64,000 nt of DNA from assembly GCA_001564055.1 (NCBI GenBank), contig LKNB01000008.1:1-64000 (forward strand). The letters are read 5' to 3'. Every line of letters begins with the position of its first letter. Within the stretch, counting starts at the first letter, position 1. The DNA is from Rhodothermaceae bacterium Tc-Br11_B2g6_7. Lineage in GTDB: Bacteria > Bacteroidota > Rhodothermia > Rhodothermales > Salinibacteraceae. Position numbers and translations under genes: made by a program. This document shows, in pieces, positions 28,914 to 38,538 of this stretch. The notes beneath the pieces are model-generated. The model saw nothing but the letters and a program-made list of their open reading frames with translations, had not been told where the DNA came from and ran no database searches.

Positions 28914-29525
28914 ATGCCCTTATTCAAACGCGAATCCGTTTCCTGGGGCGTGCTGGCCATTGAGATGGTCGCGATTATGCTGAGCGTCGTGCTGGGCTTT
29001 GCGCTGAACGAGTAGCGCACGGATCGAGCAGAAGCCCGTGCGGTGGAGACCGCCCAAGAGAGCATGGCGCGGGAACTGGAGCAGAATCTGGCGCAAACTA
29101 CGCGCCAGCGCGAGCGCTTTCAGACCATTGACGATTCGCTTGCCGTGCTGCAGGAGCAGCGCGGGCCGGATGCCCCACTGGATCCTTTCTTTGGGGCACC
29201 GGGGTACCTGTTCAATCAGGGCGCCTACGAAGCCGCCCGGGCTTCGGGCGCCCTCTCGAACATGGATTTTGACGTCCTTGAGCTGGTCACGACAACGTAC
29301 TATGCCCAGGAGTACATGCGGGAACTGACCACCCTGTTTATCAACCAGCGCATGAATGCCGGGCCTTACTTGCAGACCATAGGCGACTACCGCGAGGTAA
29401 TACAAGAAATGCGCGGTCCCGAACTACCAGCCTACCAAGAGGCAACCCTGAGAGTGTTGAGAGGCGAACCAATTGACGACGTGACGCCTGAGGTAGAGGC
29501 GAAGTATTTTGGGGACAACGAGTAG
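28914..29525 (+). pseudogene. Small membrane-anchored protein interrupted by an in-frame amber codon
   Basis: The frame from the ATG at 28914 reads MPLFKRESVSWGVLAIEMVA then a membrane helix and GFALNE, meets TAG at 29013-29015, and continues in the same frame with RTDRAEARAVETAQESMARE up to a TAA at 29525. Relatives of this kind carry an EWR motif after the first helix, so the TAG most simply replaces TGG (Trp). The downstream part (about 170 residues) is helical with a conserved-looking tail. It may be a recent nonsense mutation, a read-through codon, or a sequencing error; restart at the GTG at 29043 is possible. Confidence 0.75.
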
Positions 29526-29656
29526 CCGGTGCTGAGGCAAGGCAAGCGCGATAGATAGCGGTGGGAAACCGAGGTTGAGCCGTATAGTGTTAAGGGACTC
29601 CGCACGGCTTGCCCTGTGCTGCTATCGCGCTCTGCCCTGACCCTGTATTTCACCCT

Positions 29657-30652
29657 ATGGCTGTTACCATCCGCGACGTTGCGAAAGTCGCCGGCGTCTC
29701 GGCTACGACGGTCTCCCGCGTGTACAACCACGGCGAGCTGGTTACGGAAGAGACGCGCGAGCGGGTGCGCGCGGTGGCCAAGCGCATGGGGTACCGGCCC
29801 AACGTGACGGCGCAGAGCCTCAGTCACGGCCGCACGCAGACGATTGGCCTTATCGTGCCGGCGCCCCACGGCGAGTTCTTTTCGGAGATCATCCGCGGCA
29901 TCGATGAAGTGACGCGCGCGGCGGACCACTTCCTGCTCATCTCCAGCGCGCATTATAGCCTGAGCGAAAACGAAGCGGCGGTAGACGCCCTGCGCGGCCG
30001 CGTGGATGGCCTCCTGGTGATGACCACCCACGTCGAAGCGCAGCAGGCCTTGCTTGACGGTCCATCGCTTGAGATCCCCGTCGTGTTCATGAATAGCCCC
30101 GTCACAGACCCTGCTGTTCATGCGTTTCAAATCGAAAATCGGCGCGGCGCCTACGAAGCCACAACCCATCTCATCGACCGGGGCCATGCCCATATCGGGA
30201 TCATCCTCGGCCCCCCCGATAGCCAAGACGTGCGGGAGCGGGTGGCCGGCTATGAGACCGCCCTTCGCGAGGCCGGCCTCGACCCTGCGTCCCAGGTGGT
30301 CATTCCCGGAGACTTTACGCAAGCCAGTGGCTTTGCGGCCGGCCAGAAAATCCGGGCGCTCGATGTGGTCCCCGACGCGTTCTTCTGCTGCAATGACTAC
30401 ATGGCGATTGGGGCTATGGCCGCGCTGCAACAGGCCGGCTTTCGAATTCCAGAAGACGTGGCCCTGGCCGGGTTTGACGACATCCCCAGCGCGCGCTACA
30501 GCACCCCACCCCTGACGACGGTGCGCGTACCTGTGTACGACCTCGGACGGCAGGCCGCCGAACGCTTGCTGACGTTGTTAAAGGCCGAGGCGTCTACTGC
30601 GCCCCGCTCCCAAATCCTGTCTTCGGAGTTAATCGTACGATCCAGCAGTTAA
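29657..30652 (+). CDS. LacI family transcriptional regulator of the beta-glucan locus
   Basis: 331 residues. The DNA-binding helix-turn-helix with hinge is clear at the start (VTIRDVAKVAGVSATTVSRV ... GYRPNVTAQSLSHGRTQTIG), followed by a periplasmic-binding-protein-like sensor domain (GLIVPAPHGEFFSEIIRGID, DAFFCCNDYMAIGAMAALQQ, ALAGFDDIPSARYSTPPLTT). Two palindromes of the LacI-operator type lie in the 396-base gap before susC, so it most likely represses the downstream operon and is released by a sugar. The ATG at 29657 (MAVTIRDV) is taken rather than 29609. Confidence 0.93.
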   Translation: MAVTIRDVAKVAGVSATTVSRVYNHGELVTEETRERVRAVAKRMGYRPNVTAQSLSHGRTQTIGLIVPAPHGEFFSEIIRGIDEVTRAADHFLLISSAHYSLSENEAAVDALRGRVDGLLVMTTHVEAQQALLDGPSLEIPVVFMNSPVTDPAVHAFQIENRRGAYEATTHLIDRGHAHIGIILGPPDSQDVRERVAGYETALREAGLDPASQVVIPGDFTQASGFAAGQKIRALDVVPDAFFCCNDYMAIGAMAALQQAGFRIPEDVALAGFDDIPSARYSTPPLTTVRVPVYDLGRQAAERLLTLLKAEASTAPRSQILSSELIVRSSS

Positions 30653-30870
30653 GCCGGAAGCTGCATCCCACCCCCCGGAAGTGGCAACCGGTGGCTTCGG
30701 CACCTGGAGACAGTGAACCCTTCCTCCCTCCGCACTGCGCGTGTGTTTGTCGTCTGAGGGATACGAATCTGCCCCGCCATTCTGCGATTCTGCCCAGTAG
30801 AGGGCCATTTTGGGAGAAATTGGAGTGCACGTTTGCAATTCTGCCAGTGGAAGCGCTATCATACAGGGCA

Positions 30871-30888
30871 AATGAAACCCGTTTCATT
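30871..30888. promoter_or_regulatory. LacI-type operator, upstream copy
   Basis: AATGAAACCCGTTTCATT, symmetrical except at the two central bases. Together with the second site it repeats the core TGAAAC-N2-GTTTCA. Centres of the two sites are 34 bases apart, about three helical turns, which suits cooperative or looping binding by the upstream LacI protein. Confidence 0.7.
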
Positions 30889-30906
30889 ATTTTTTTCGCT
30901 GCAGCC

Positions 30907-30920
30907 TGAAACCGGTTTCA
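30907..30920. promoter_or_regulatory. LacI-type operator, downstream copy
   Basis: TGAAACCGGTTTCA, a perfect 14-base palindrome 129 bases before the susC start. The central CG is the typical LacI-family half-site junction. It probably overlaps or follows the susC promoter. Confidence 0.75.
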
Positions 30921-31048
30921 CTCTGTAGATCTCGTTTTCATGTGTGATCGTTTCCCTGAGCATGCCCGCAGCCGGATCGTACCGGAAGCGCTTTGCCCGG
31001 CGTTGATTACAAGCCCCGACATTCTTTTCGTTAGCGTCCCCTACCGTT

Positions 31049-34000
31049 ATGACCTGGAACAGGCTACTACTGGTTGCTTCTTTTCTTATCATCGGCTATA
31101 GCCTGCACGGGCCCATAGCCTCTGCCCAAACCGGCACGATCTCGGGTACCGTTACTGAGGCTGATACCGGCTTTGAGTTGCCGGGGGCGAACCTCCTCAT
31201 CGTGGGTACGGAGCGAGGAACGGTAGCTGATGTAAACGGACGGTATACGCTTGACAATGTAGAGCCGGGCACGTATGCCGTGCGAGCCTCCTTTGTGGGC
31301 TACCGTCCGGAAATCCGGGAGGACATTGTCGTGGCCGCCGGGCAGACGACGGAGGTCGACTTCAGCCTGGCGCCGGATGCCCTGCTCGACGAGCTGGTGG
31401 TGATCGGGTACGGCGAGCGGCGACGCAACGAGCTTACGACGTCCATCTCGTCGATTTCGACACAGGATATCGCTGACCGCCCGCTGGTGAGCCCCGAAGA
31501 GGCGCTGCAGGGTACGGTGCCGGGGATCGTGGTGACGCAGAACTCGGGGAGTCCGGGCCAGGGCTTCAGCGTGCGCATTCGCGGCGTGGGGTCACCGGGT
31601 AATAACGAGCCGCTCTATGTGGTGGACGGCCTGCCCCTCCCCGACCGGCCCAACTACCTTAACCCCAGCGACATCGCTTCTATCGATGTCATTAAAGATG
31701 CTGCGGGGGCCGCGATCTACGGCACCCAGGGGAGCAACGGCGTCATTCTCATCACCACCAAGCGAGGAGACGCGGGTGGTCAGACGCAGGTCGACTTCTC
31801 TGCGCAGGTTGGCACAGCCGAACCCATTCGGCAGCTAAATATGCTTGGCGGCGCCGAGTATGCCACGCTCCGTAATGAGGCCGCCATCAACGCCGGGCAA
31901 GCACCGGTCTATGACAACCCAGCGGCGTTCCGGGGGCAAACCACCAACTGGCAAGATGAGATCTTTCAAACGGGGACCTTTCAGAAGTACTCGATGGGCG
32001 TCTCTGGCGGGAGCAGCCAGTTTCGCTTTCGTGTCAGCGGCGACTTTACCGATGAGCAGGGCATTGTCCAAACCTCGGACTTCCGGCAGATCAACTTCCG
32101 CATCAACTCCGAATATACCGCGCCATCGGATCTCTTCACCGTTGGTGAAAATCTCTCCATCGGGCGTGAATTCCGCAACACCGTGCCGGAGGGCGACGAT
32201 GTGCGTAACTTCATGATCCAGACGCTTCAGTTTCAGCCCACCGAGCCTGTTCGCGATCCGTCCCTCAACACCACCGACAACTACACCTTCAGCCGCTTTG
32301 GCAACAACGCCTTCAACCCGGTGGCGGTGCTTGACTTCAACAACTCGGAGGACCGGGCGACCCGGCTGGCGGGCAATGTCTTTGGGGTGCTCCGGCCTAT
32401 TGAGGGCTTGAGTATACGGTCCGACTTCGGGCTCGATTTGCGCTACGGCGACAACTATGGGTTTACCCCCACCTACGCCGTCAGCCCGGAGTTTACGAAC
32501 GCCATCAACAGCGTCTCCCGCTTCACCGACCGGCGCTCGTCGCTTATCTGGACCAACACAGCCACCTATAACCGCGTGTTGGCGGACGCGCACGATGTCG
32601 AAGTGCTGGGCGGGACGTCGGCCGAGTGGAACGAGTTTGAGTTTATCAGTGCCAACCGCACAGGGCTTCCCAACAACGATCCCTCGCTGCGCTACCTACA
32701 GCAGGGCACCGAAAGCCAGGGCGCCACAGGCTCCCTTACGCAATCCCGCGTGCTGTCGTACTTCGGCCGTGTTAATTACGGATACGAGGGGCGCTACTTT
32801 GCCACGTTGGTCGCCCGGTACGATGGGTCCTCCCGCTTTGGGCAGAATAACCGCTACGGCTTCTTCCCCTCGTTCTCCGTGGCCTGGCGCCTTTCGGAAG
32901 AGGCCTTTATGACTGATGTCGACTTCGTGAATGAGTTGAAAGTTCGGGGCGGCTACGGCATCAATGGCAACGACGGGATTGGCGATTTCCTCTTCCTGAC
33001 GGGCATCGAAGGGTTTCGGAATTATAGCCTTGGCCCGGAAAACAATGTCTTCCCGGGTGCCACCGTGGCCGGTGCCGGAAACCCAGACCTGAAGTGGGAG
33101 GAGTCGCGCCAGACCAGCCTCGGGGTGGATGCCAGCCTTTTCGGGGATCGCCTCGATATTACGGCCGACTACTTTGTCAAAAACACCGTCGACTTGCTCC
33201 TGGGCGTGCCGCAGCTTTCAACGAGCGGCGCGCAGCGGTTCGGGCAGGTGCAAAATGCGGGGGACATCAGAAACAGCGGGTTTGAGCTGTCCCTGGGTTG
33301 GGGGGATGAGGCGCTCGGGGGCGACCTCACCTACCAGCTGACGGGCAACATCGCCACCGTAAGCAACGAGGTGCTAAGCCTTGGCAGCAGCGATGCCATC
33401 ACGGGCGGAGGGTACCGACAGGGACCGATCACGCGCACCGTCGTGGGGCAACCCATCGGGTCCTTCTTCGGCTTCGTTACGGACGGCATCTTCCAGACCC
33501 AGGAGGAAGTGGACGCGCACGCCTTCCAGTCCAGCGGCACCGCCCCCGGCGATATTCGCTTCCGCGACCTCAACGGCGACGGGGTGATTGATGACCAGGA
33601 CCGGACCTTTATTGGCAACCCCTTCCCGGACGTTACCTATGGTATCCAGGGGCGCGTGGGCTACAGGGGCGTGGATTTCAGCTTCCTGCTGCAGGGCGTA
33701 GCAGGCAATGATGTCTTCGCAGCCTATGAGTTCTACACGCGGGGCTCCGGCATCTTCAACCTGGACGACACCATGCGCAACCGCTGGACCGGGCCGGGGA
33801 CCAGCAACGACACCCCCCGCCTGACGGTCAACGACCCCAACCAGAATACCCGTCTGTCCGATCGCTATGTGCGTGACGGCTCCTACCTGCGCCTCAAAAA
33901 CGTAACGCTGGGCTACTCGCTGCCGAACCGCCTGTTCGATGCGATGGGCACCTCGGTGCGCAGAGCCCGCATCTACGTGGGGGCGCAGAATCTGCTTACC

Positions 34001-34126
34001 CTCACCGGCTATGACGGCCTGGATCCCGAAATCGGCGAGCGCAATGGCGTGCTCGACCGCGGCATCGACCGCGGCAACTTCCCCCAGGCGCGCACCATCA
34101 CCGTGGGTGTCGACTTTCAGTTTTAA
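31049..34126 (+). CDS. susC: SusC/RagA family TonB-linked outer membrane protein
   Basis: 1025 residues. A signal peptide (cleaved near SAQT) is followed by a carboxypeptidase-regulatory-like domain (about 28-105, GRYTLDNVEPGTYAVRASFV), the SusC plug signature (LYVVDGLPLPDRPN, DVIKDAAGAAIYGTQGSNGV) and a large beta barrel ending in GVDFQF. It imports oligosaccharides captured at the surface with its SusD partner, encoded next. It is the first gene of the LacI-controlled beta-glucan operon. Confidence 0.95.
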   Translation: MTWNRLLLVASFLIIGYSLHGPIASAQTGTISGTVTEADTGFELPGANLLIVGTERGTVADVNGRYTLDNVEPGTYAVRASFVGYRPEIREDIVVAAGQTTEVDFSLAPDALLDELVVIGYGERRRNELTTSISSISTQDIADRPLVSPEEALQGTVPGIVVTQNSGSPGQGFSVRIRGVGSPGNNEPLYVVDGLPLPDRPNYLNPSDIASIDVIKDAAGAAIYGTQGSNGVILITTKRGDAGGQTQVDFSAQVGTAEPIRQLNMLGGAEYATLRNEAAINAGQAPVYDNPAAFRGQTTNWQDEIFQTGTFQKYSMGVSGGSSQFRFRVSGDFTDEQGIVQTSDFRQINFRINSEYTAPSDLFTVGENLSIGREFRNTVPEGDDVRNFMIQTLQFQPTEPVRDPSLNTTDNYTFSRFGNNAFNPVAVLDFNNSEDRATRLAGNVFGVLRPIEGLSIRSDFGLDLRYGDNYGFTPTYAVSPEFTNAINSVSRFTDRRSSLIWTNTATYNRVLADAHDVEVLGGTSAEWNEFEFISANRTGLPNNDPSLRYLQQGTESQGATGSLTQSRVLSYFGRVNYGYEGRYFATLVARYDGSSRFGQNNRYGFFPSFSVAWRLSEEAFMTDVDFVNELKVRGGYGINGNDGIGDFLFLTGIEGFRNYSLGPENNVFPGATVAGAGNPDLKWEESRQTSLGVDASLFGDRLDITADYFVKNTVDLLLGVPQLSTSGAQRFGQVQNAGDIRNSGFELSLGWGDEALGGDLTYQLTGNIATVSNEVLSLGSSDAITGGGYRQGPITRTVVGQPIGSFFGFVTDGIFQTQEEVDAHAFQSSGTAPGDIRFRDLNGDGVIDDQDRTFIGNPFPDVTYGIQGRVGYRGVDFSFLLQGVAGNDVFAAYEFYTRGSGIFNLDDTMRNRWTGPGTSNDTPRLTVNDPNQNTRLSDRYVRDGSYLRLKNVTLGYSLPNRLFDAMGTSVRRARIYVGAQNLLTLTGYDGLDPEIGERNGVLDRGIDRGNFPQARTITVGVDFQF

Positions 34127-34221
34127 CCCCTCCACTGCCGGAGGCCAGCCGTCACGGCTCGCGCTTCGGCCTTCTCTTGCAAGGCCCTGCTTCTGACCCT
34201 TTCCGATCTCGCTCTGTGCTC

Positions 34222-35799
34222 ATGATCTTTTCGATACGCTCCCTTCGTCGCTCGCTCCCGTTCCGAACCGTTGTCCCCGGTGCGGCTGTCCTCCTCTTGG
34301 CTCTGCTCATCGTCGTCAGCGGCTGCGACAACATGCTCGATATCGAACCGCAGGGCGAGCAAACGTCGGCAAACTTTTTTCTGACCGCTGATGATGCAAA
34401 CCGGGCCCTCGCCGGCGCCTATGATGCGATCCAGCAACAAAAGCGAGCCTCCTATCAGGGCGCGCCTGAGTTCCTGGCCGGCTACGATATGGTGTTCGGC
34501 GATGTAGCGTCGGATGACGCCTTCAAGGGTGGCGAAAGCCAGAACGACCAGCCCGACATCGACGAGGTGCAGAACTTTACCGTCAATCCGAGCAACCTCT
34601 ACGTCGCGAAGATGTGGAGCAGCCTGTACGAGGCCGTGACGCGGTCGAACCGCATCCTGAACCGTGTGCCGGACATCGAGATGGATGAAAACGAGAAAGC
34701 GGAAATCCTCGCCGAGACCCGCTTCGTCCGCGCCTACGCCTATTTTTACCTGCTCCAGGCGTTCGGGATGGAGCCCGGGACGAACACCGGCCCCGGCATT
34801 GTGCTGCTGGACGGCCCGGTAACCATCGGCAGTGCTAACCAGGCCCGCTCTCCCGAGCCGGAGGTATGGGAGCAGATTGAATCGGACCTTCAGGCAGCCA
34901 TCGAGGTGCTGCCGACCAAGAGCGAACGCCCCTCGTCGCAATATGGACGCGCCACCCGAGGCGCCGCCCAGGCCCTCCTCGTAAAGGCGTACATCTTCCA
35001 GAACGACTTTGGCCCGGCGGAGACCCTCGCGTTTGAGATCATTACCTCGGGCGAATACATGCTGGCCGCCGACTTCGGGGGCATCTTCCGGACGAGCGGC
35101 GAGCATGGCCCCGGCTCCATTTTCGAGATCAACTACGGCACGCTCGCCAACCAGCTCGAAGGCTACTTTGGCAACGTGTATCAGGCCAGCCGCTCCACCT
35201 GGGGCTTTGGCTTTAAAAACCCCACGCAAGGCCTGGTTGACGCTTTCGATAGCAATGACCCGCGCCTCGACGCCACCGTCATCTTTGACGGCCAGGTCAT
35301 GCCCGACGGCACGGTGGTTGATGGCGGTGCCAGTCCGTCGGGCTATCACAACCAGAAAATCTGGATTCCGCAAGCCGAGTATCCACAGAACAACGGGCAG
35401 GGGGTGTTTGAAGGCCCCAGCAACGTGCGGTACCTCCGCCTCGCCAATGTGCTGCTGTGGCACGCCGAGGCAGCCAATGAAAACGGCAACACTACCGCGG
35501 CACTCGCATCACTGAACGCCGTGCGGGAGCGCGCACGCAACAATGCCAGCGACCCGTCAGGCGTGCTGCCCGACATCACCACCACCGACCAGGACGAACT
35601 CCGCGAGGCCATCTACCGGGAGCGCCGCCTGGAGCTGGCGATGGAAGACCTGCGCTTCTTCGATCTGGTGCGGCAAGGCCGTGCACCCGAGGTGCTTGGT
35701 AGCGCCGGGTTTGTTGCAGGTGTGCACGAGCGAATGCCCATTCCTCAGCGCGAAATTGACCTCAGCAATGGAGTGCTGGAGCAAAACGTGGGCTACTAA
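34222..35799 (+). CDS. susD: SusD/RagB family nutrient-binding lipoprotein
   Basis: 525 residues. Lipoprotein signal with lipobox VSGC, so anchored at the outer membrane. The SusD fold shows its TPR-like helices (ANRALAGAYDAIQQ, AKMWSSLYEAVTRSNRILNR, EILAETRFVRAYAYFYLLQA) and the conserved tail LREAIYRERRLELAMEDLRFFDLVR. It binds glycan and closes over the SusC barrel. The ATG at 34222 (MIFSIRSLRRS) is favoured, 95 bases after susC; the frame opens further upstream without a signal. Confidence 0.95.
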   Translation: MIFSIRSLRRSLPFRTVVPGAAVLLLALLIVVSGCDNMLDIEPQGEQTSANFFLTADDANRALAGAYDAIQQQKRASYQGAPEFLAGYDMVFGDVASDDAFKGGESQNDQPDIDEVQNFTVNPSNLYVAKMWSSLYEAVTRSNRILNRVPDIEMDENEKAEILAETRFVRAYAYFYLLQAFGMEPGTNTGPGIVLLDGPVTIGSANQARSPEPEVWEQIESDLQAAIEVLPTKSERPSSQYGRATRGAAQALLVKAYIFQNDFGPAETLAFEIITSGEYMLAADFGGIFRTSGEHGPGSIFEINYGTLANQLEGYFGNVYQASRSTWGFGFKNPTQGLVDAFDSNDPRLDATVIFDGQVMPDGTVVDGGASPSGYHNQKIWIPQAEYPQNNGQGVFEGPSNVRYLRLANVLLWHAEAANENGNTTAALASLNAVRERARNNASDPSGVLPDITTTDQDELREAIYRERRLELAMEDLRFFDLVRQGRAPEVLGSAGFVAGVHERMPIPQREIDLSNGVLEQNVGY

Positions 35800-35913
35800 G
35801 CGCCCAAGCGCCAGCCTATGGCGACGGGTCCCGCGCTGCTGCAGCGCGCACGTGCCTGGTCTGCCCCCTCCGCTTAGCTGCACCCTTCCTCTACTTTTGA
35901 TCGCCCTGCCGTT

Positions 35914-38484
35914 ATGACCCTATCGACCGCCCCCCTGCCTTCCACTCCCCGCACCTTGTTACTTAGCTTGCTGGTCGGGGCCTTCTTGCTGCTCTCTGGA
36001 AGCCTGCTCAGCGGGTGTGACCAGGGCGTGGTGAACAGCGATGGCGATAACATCATCGCGCCGAATACGTCCCGCATCAGCTTCGAGGTGACGCCCGGCA
36101 CGCCGGACACCACGCAGCAGCTGACGCTTTCCTACAGTGCCCTATCGTCCCCACCCCGTCCCGACGAAGTACCGGAACCCTTCAGCATCGCGGTTGCGGA
36201 GGAAGAGGGCTCGGCCTCGGATGGCAGCAGCACCTTTGACGTCACGTTCTCCCCACCCGAGGAAATCAGCAGCTTCACCGAGCGGGTCGTCTTCCGCTCG
36301 GGCAGCGAAGCCGTGACGATTCAGTTGGTCGGGTCTGTAGGCTTCGATGATGAACTGATTATCGACTACGCGGGCGGTGGCGTAGTTGACGACTTCTTCG
36401 GCTTTAACGGCATTGGGGCCCGCGGCGAAGGTGGACGGCTTGTGCTGGATGCTGACGGTGCAGGCGGTCCAGGGGTATTCCCAGGCGTAGTACACATACT
36501 AAGTGAAACCGTCGACTTCACCGATACCCAGGTGGTAGTTGCACGCATGCAGGTAACGGAAGAGAGCGCCGGGCCAGCCATCGTGCGCATGGCACTCAAC
36601 ACCGGTGGGCCGGATGCCAACGCCAGCATCGCGCCACTTATCAAAGAGGTCCCTGCCGACGGCACGTTCCGCGAGTACTACTTTGACTTCCGCAACAACT
36701 TTGCGCAGTTCGACGGCCAGCCAGCGGATCCAACCGACGTCCAGGAATTGGTGCTCCTTGTCAATGATGGGGGCTCCCTCGATGCCCTTGGGCAGTCGGA
36801 TACCTTTACCGGGACCGTCCTTGTCGACCGGTTAGCACGCCGCGCGGATATCCCTGGCGAGGAGGACGATGGCGGCCCCGCTCCGCCCACAGCACAGTTC
36901 TCTTTTAGCCCCAGTGATCCGCTCGTCGGCGAGACGGTCACCTTCACCGACGAGTCCACCGGCGACCGCATGATTACCTCCCGCGAATGGGACTTCGGGG
37001 ATGGCACCACCGACACCGGAGCGGCTCCCACACATGCGTACGACGCGGCAGGCGACTTCAGCGTCACCCTCACCGTTGAGGACGAGGAAGGCGCAACGGC
37101 TTCGACGACGCAAACGATAACGGTAGGAGACGACGCCGATGACGACGATGATAACGGCGACGTGACCGAGTTCCGGGGCGACGAAAACGGCGACGGCCGG
37201 ATCATCTTCGACGACTTTGAAAATGGTATCGACGATGTCTTCGACTTCGCGGGGGCCGGTGGGGGCATCAGCCTCGCGGAAACCAGCGATGTACCTGCGG
37301 AAAGCGATGGCTCCACAGCACTGGAGGTCACGGTCGACGGCGGAGCCGGAGGCGGATTTGCAGGCTTCGGAAAATCAGATGGCGTGGACGTCAGCGACCT
37401 GGGCGAGGACCCCTACTTCACCATGTTCTTCAAGTCGGACGCCACGCAACCCTTCCAACTGGAGATCAACCTGCAGGAAGACCAGAGTGGGTCCGGCACG
37501 TTTGACGGCGACGGCCCCGTTGACGATGAATTCCGCTTCGACCTGTTCGTGGAGCCCGGCTCCAATGAATACACGCGCGTCAGCGTGCCCTTTAGTGCCT
37601 TCGAAGTTGACAACAGCGTCAACCCGGGCGGCGATGGGGTACTGTCCTCACGGATTCTCAACGTGGTGTTTGCGATCGGCAACCTTCCGGATGAGACGTT
37701 CACCATCACGATTGACGACATCATCTACTCAAGCGACGACCTTGGGCCCGGCGAACCCGCAGTGCAGAGCGCCTGCAGCCCAGACGAGTACCAGCTGTTC
37801 TTCGAAGACAACTTCGAGGCGCCCAACGATGACTTCTGGGACCGCGGCAATGCCACCTTCAATGGGAACCTGGCGACGTTCCGTCCGGAAAACATCACCT
37901 ACGAGGACGGCAAGATGATACTGAACCTGAAGAAGGAGCAGTTCGGTGGGAAGCCGTACACCGGCGCGGAGCTACGTACGGACAACACTGATGGGTTCTA
38001 CAGCTACGGCTGCTACGAGGTACGCATGAAGTCGGCCGGGCCCAGCGGCACGGTGTCGTCCTTCTTCGCCTTTCGGTTCAACCCCTGGCAGGAGATCGAT
38101 ATTGAGATCCTCGGCCGAAATAACCGGTCCATGCTTACCAACATCTTCTACAACGACGGGCCGGAGGGCGCAGCCAACAACGATCCGTTCGAACCCCCGC
38201 CCTTCCCGGAAAGTGTGGGCCTCACCTACGATGCTTCAGAGGAGTTCCACAACTACGCTTTTGAGTGGCTGCCCGGCGAGATCAAGTGGTACCGCGACGG
38301 CCAGCTGGTGAAGCAGGCGTCGGTCTCTGGCGTAGGTCCCGACCAGATTCCCGACCTGGAGATGCAGATTATGATGAACCTCTGGGTGTCCGATTCCCCT
38401 GGCTTCGCCGGCGAAGTTGACGATAGCAATTTCCCGGTCCGGTCGGAGTACGAGTGGGTGCGCTTTTACGAGCCCATTAATTGA
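35914..38484 (+). CDS. Surface GH16 beta-glucanase with PKD and carbohydrate-binding-like modules
   Basis: 856 residues. Lipoprotein (lipobox LSGC). Order: an N-terminal beta-rich region, a jelly-roll-like region (about 150-310), a PKD domain (about 325-405, TAQFSFSPSDPLVGETVTF and SREWDFGDGTTDTG), an Asp-rich linker (DDADDDDDNGD), a second jelly-roll-like module (about 430-615), then a GH16 catalytic domain (620-856). The active site is EIDIE with Glu727, Asp729 and Glu731, the ExDxE form of lichenase-like GH16 enzymes. It likely cuts mixed-linkage or 1,3-beta-glucan outside the cell. Lies between susD and the GH3 gene. Confidence 0.85.
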   Translation: MTLSTAPLPSTPRTLLLSLLVGAFLLLSGSLLSGCDQGVVNSDGDNIIAPNTSRISFEVTPGTPDTTQQLTLSYSALSSPPRPDEVPEPFSIAVAEEEGSASDGSSTFDVTFSPPEEISSFTERVVFRSGSEAVTIQLVGSVGFDDELIIDYAGGGVVDDFFGFNGIGARGEGGRLVLDADGAGGPGVFPGVVHILSETVDFTDTQVVVARMQVTEESAGPAIVRMALNTGGPDANASIAPLIKEVPADGTFREYYFDFRNNFAQFDGQPADPTDVQELVLLVNDGGSLDALGQSDTFTGTVLVDRLARRADIPGEEDDGGPAPPTAQFSFSPSDPLVGETVTFTDESTGDRMITSREWDFGDGTTDTGAAPTHAYDAAGDFSVTLTVEDEEGATASTTQTITVGDDADDDDDNGDVTEFRGDENGDGRIIFDDFENGIDDVFDFAGAGGGISLAETSDVPAESDGSTALEVTVDGGAGGGFAGFGKSDGVDVSDLGEDPYFTMFFKSDATQPFQLEINLQEDQSGSGTFDGDGPVDDEFRFDLFVEPGSNEYTRVSVPFSAFEVDNSVNPGGDGVLSSRILNVVFAIGNLPDETFTITIDDIIYSSDDLGPGEPAVQSACSPDEYQLFFEDNFEAPNDDFWDRGNATFNGNLATFRPENITYEDGKMILNLKKEQFGGKPYTGAELRTDNTDGFYSYGCYEVRMKSAGPSGTVSSFFAFRFNPWQEIDIEILGRNNRSMLTNIFYNDGPEGAANNDPFEPPPFPESVGLTYDASEEFHNYAFEWLPGEIKWYRDGQLVKQASVSGVGPDQIPDLEMQIMMNLWVSDSPGFAGEVDDSNFPVRSEYEWVRFYEPIN

Positions 38485-38538
38485 CCCCCGCTGCGTCTCT
38501 ACCCCCGTGCTCTTTCCATCTTTACGGCTTTTGCTTTG

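Noticed and set aside
28152-29525. Remnant prophage or contractile injection locus
   Set aside because: Only the tube gene is recognisable; no other tail gene is present in the neighbourhood, so an orphan is reported instead of a system.
34123-35463. 446-codon minus-strand frame
   Set aside because: Antisense shadow of susD; composition is that of complemented high-GC codons and no family is recognised.
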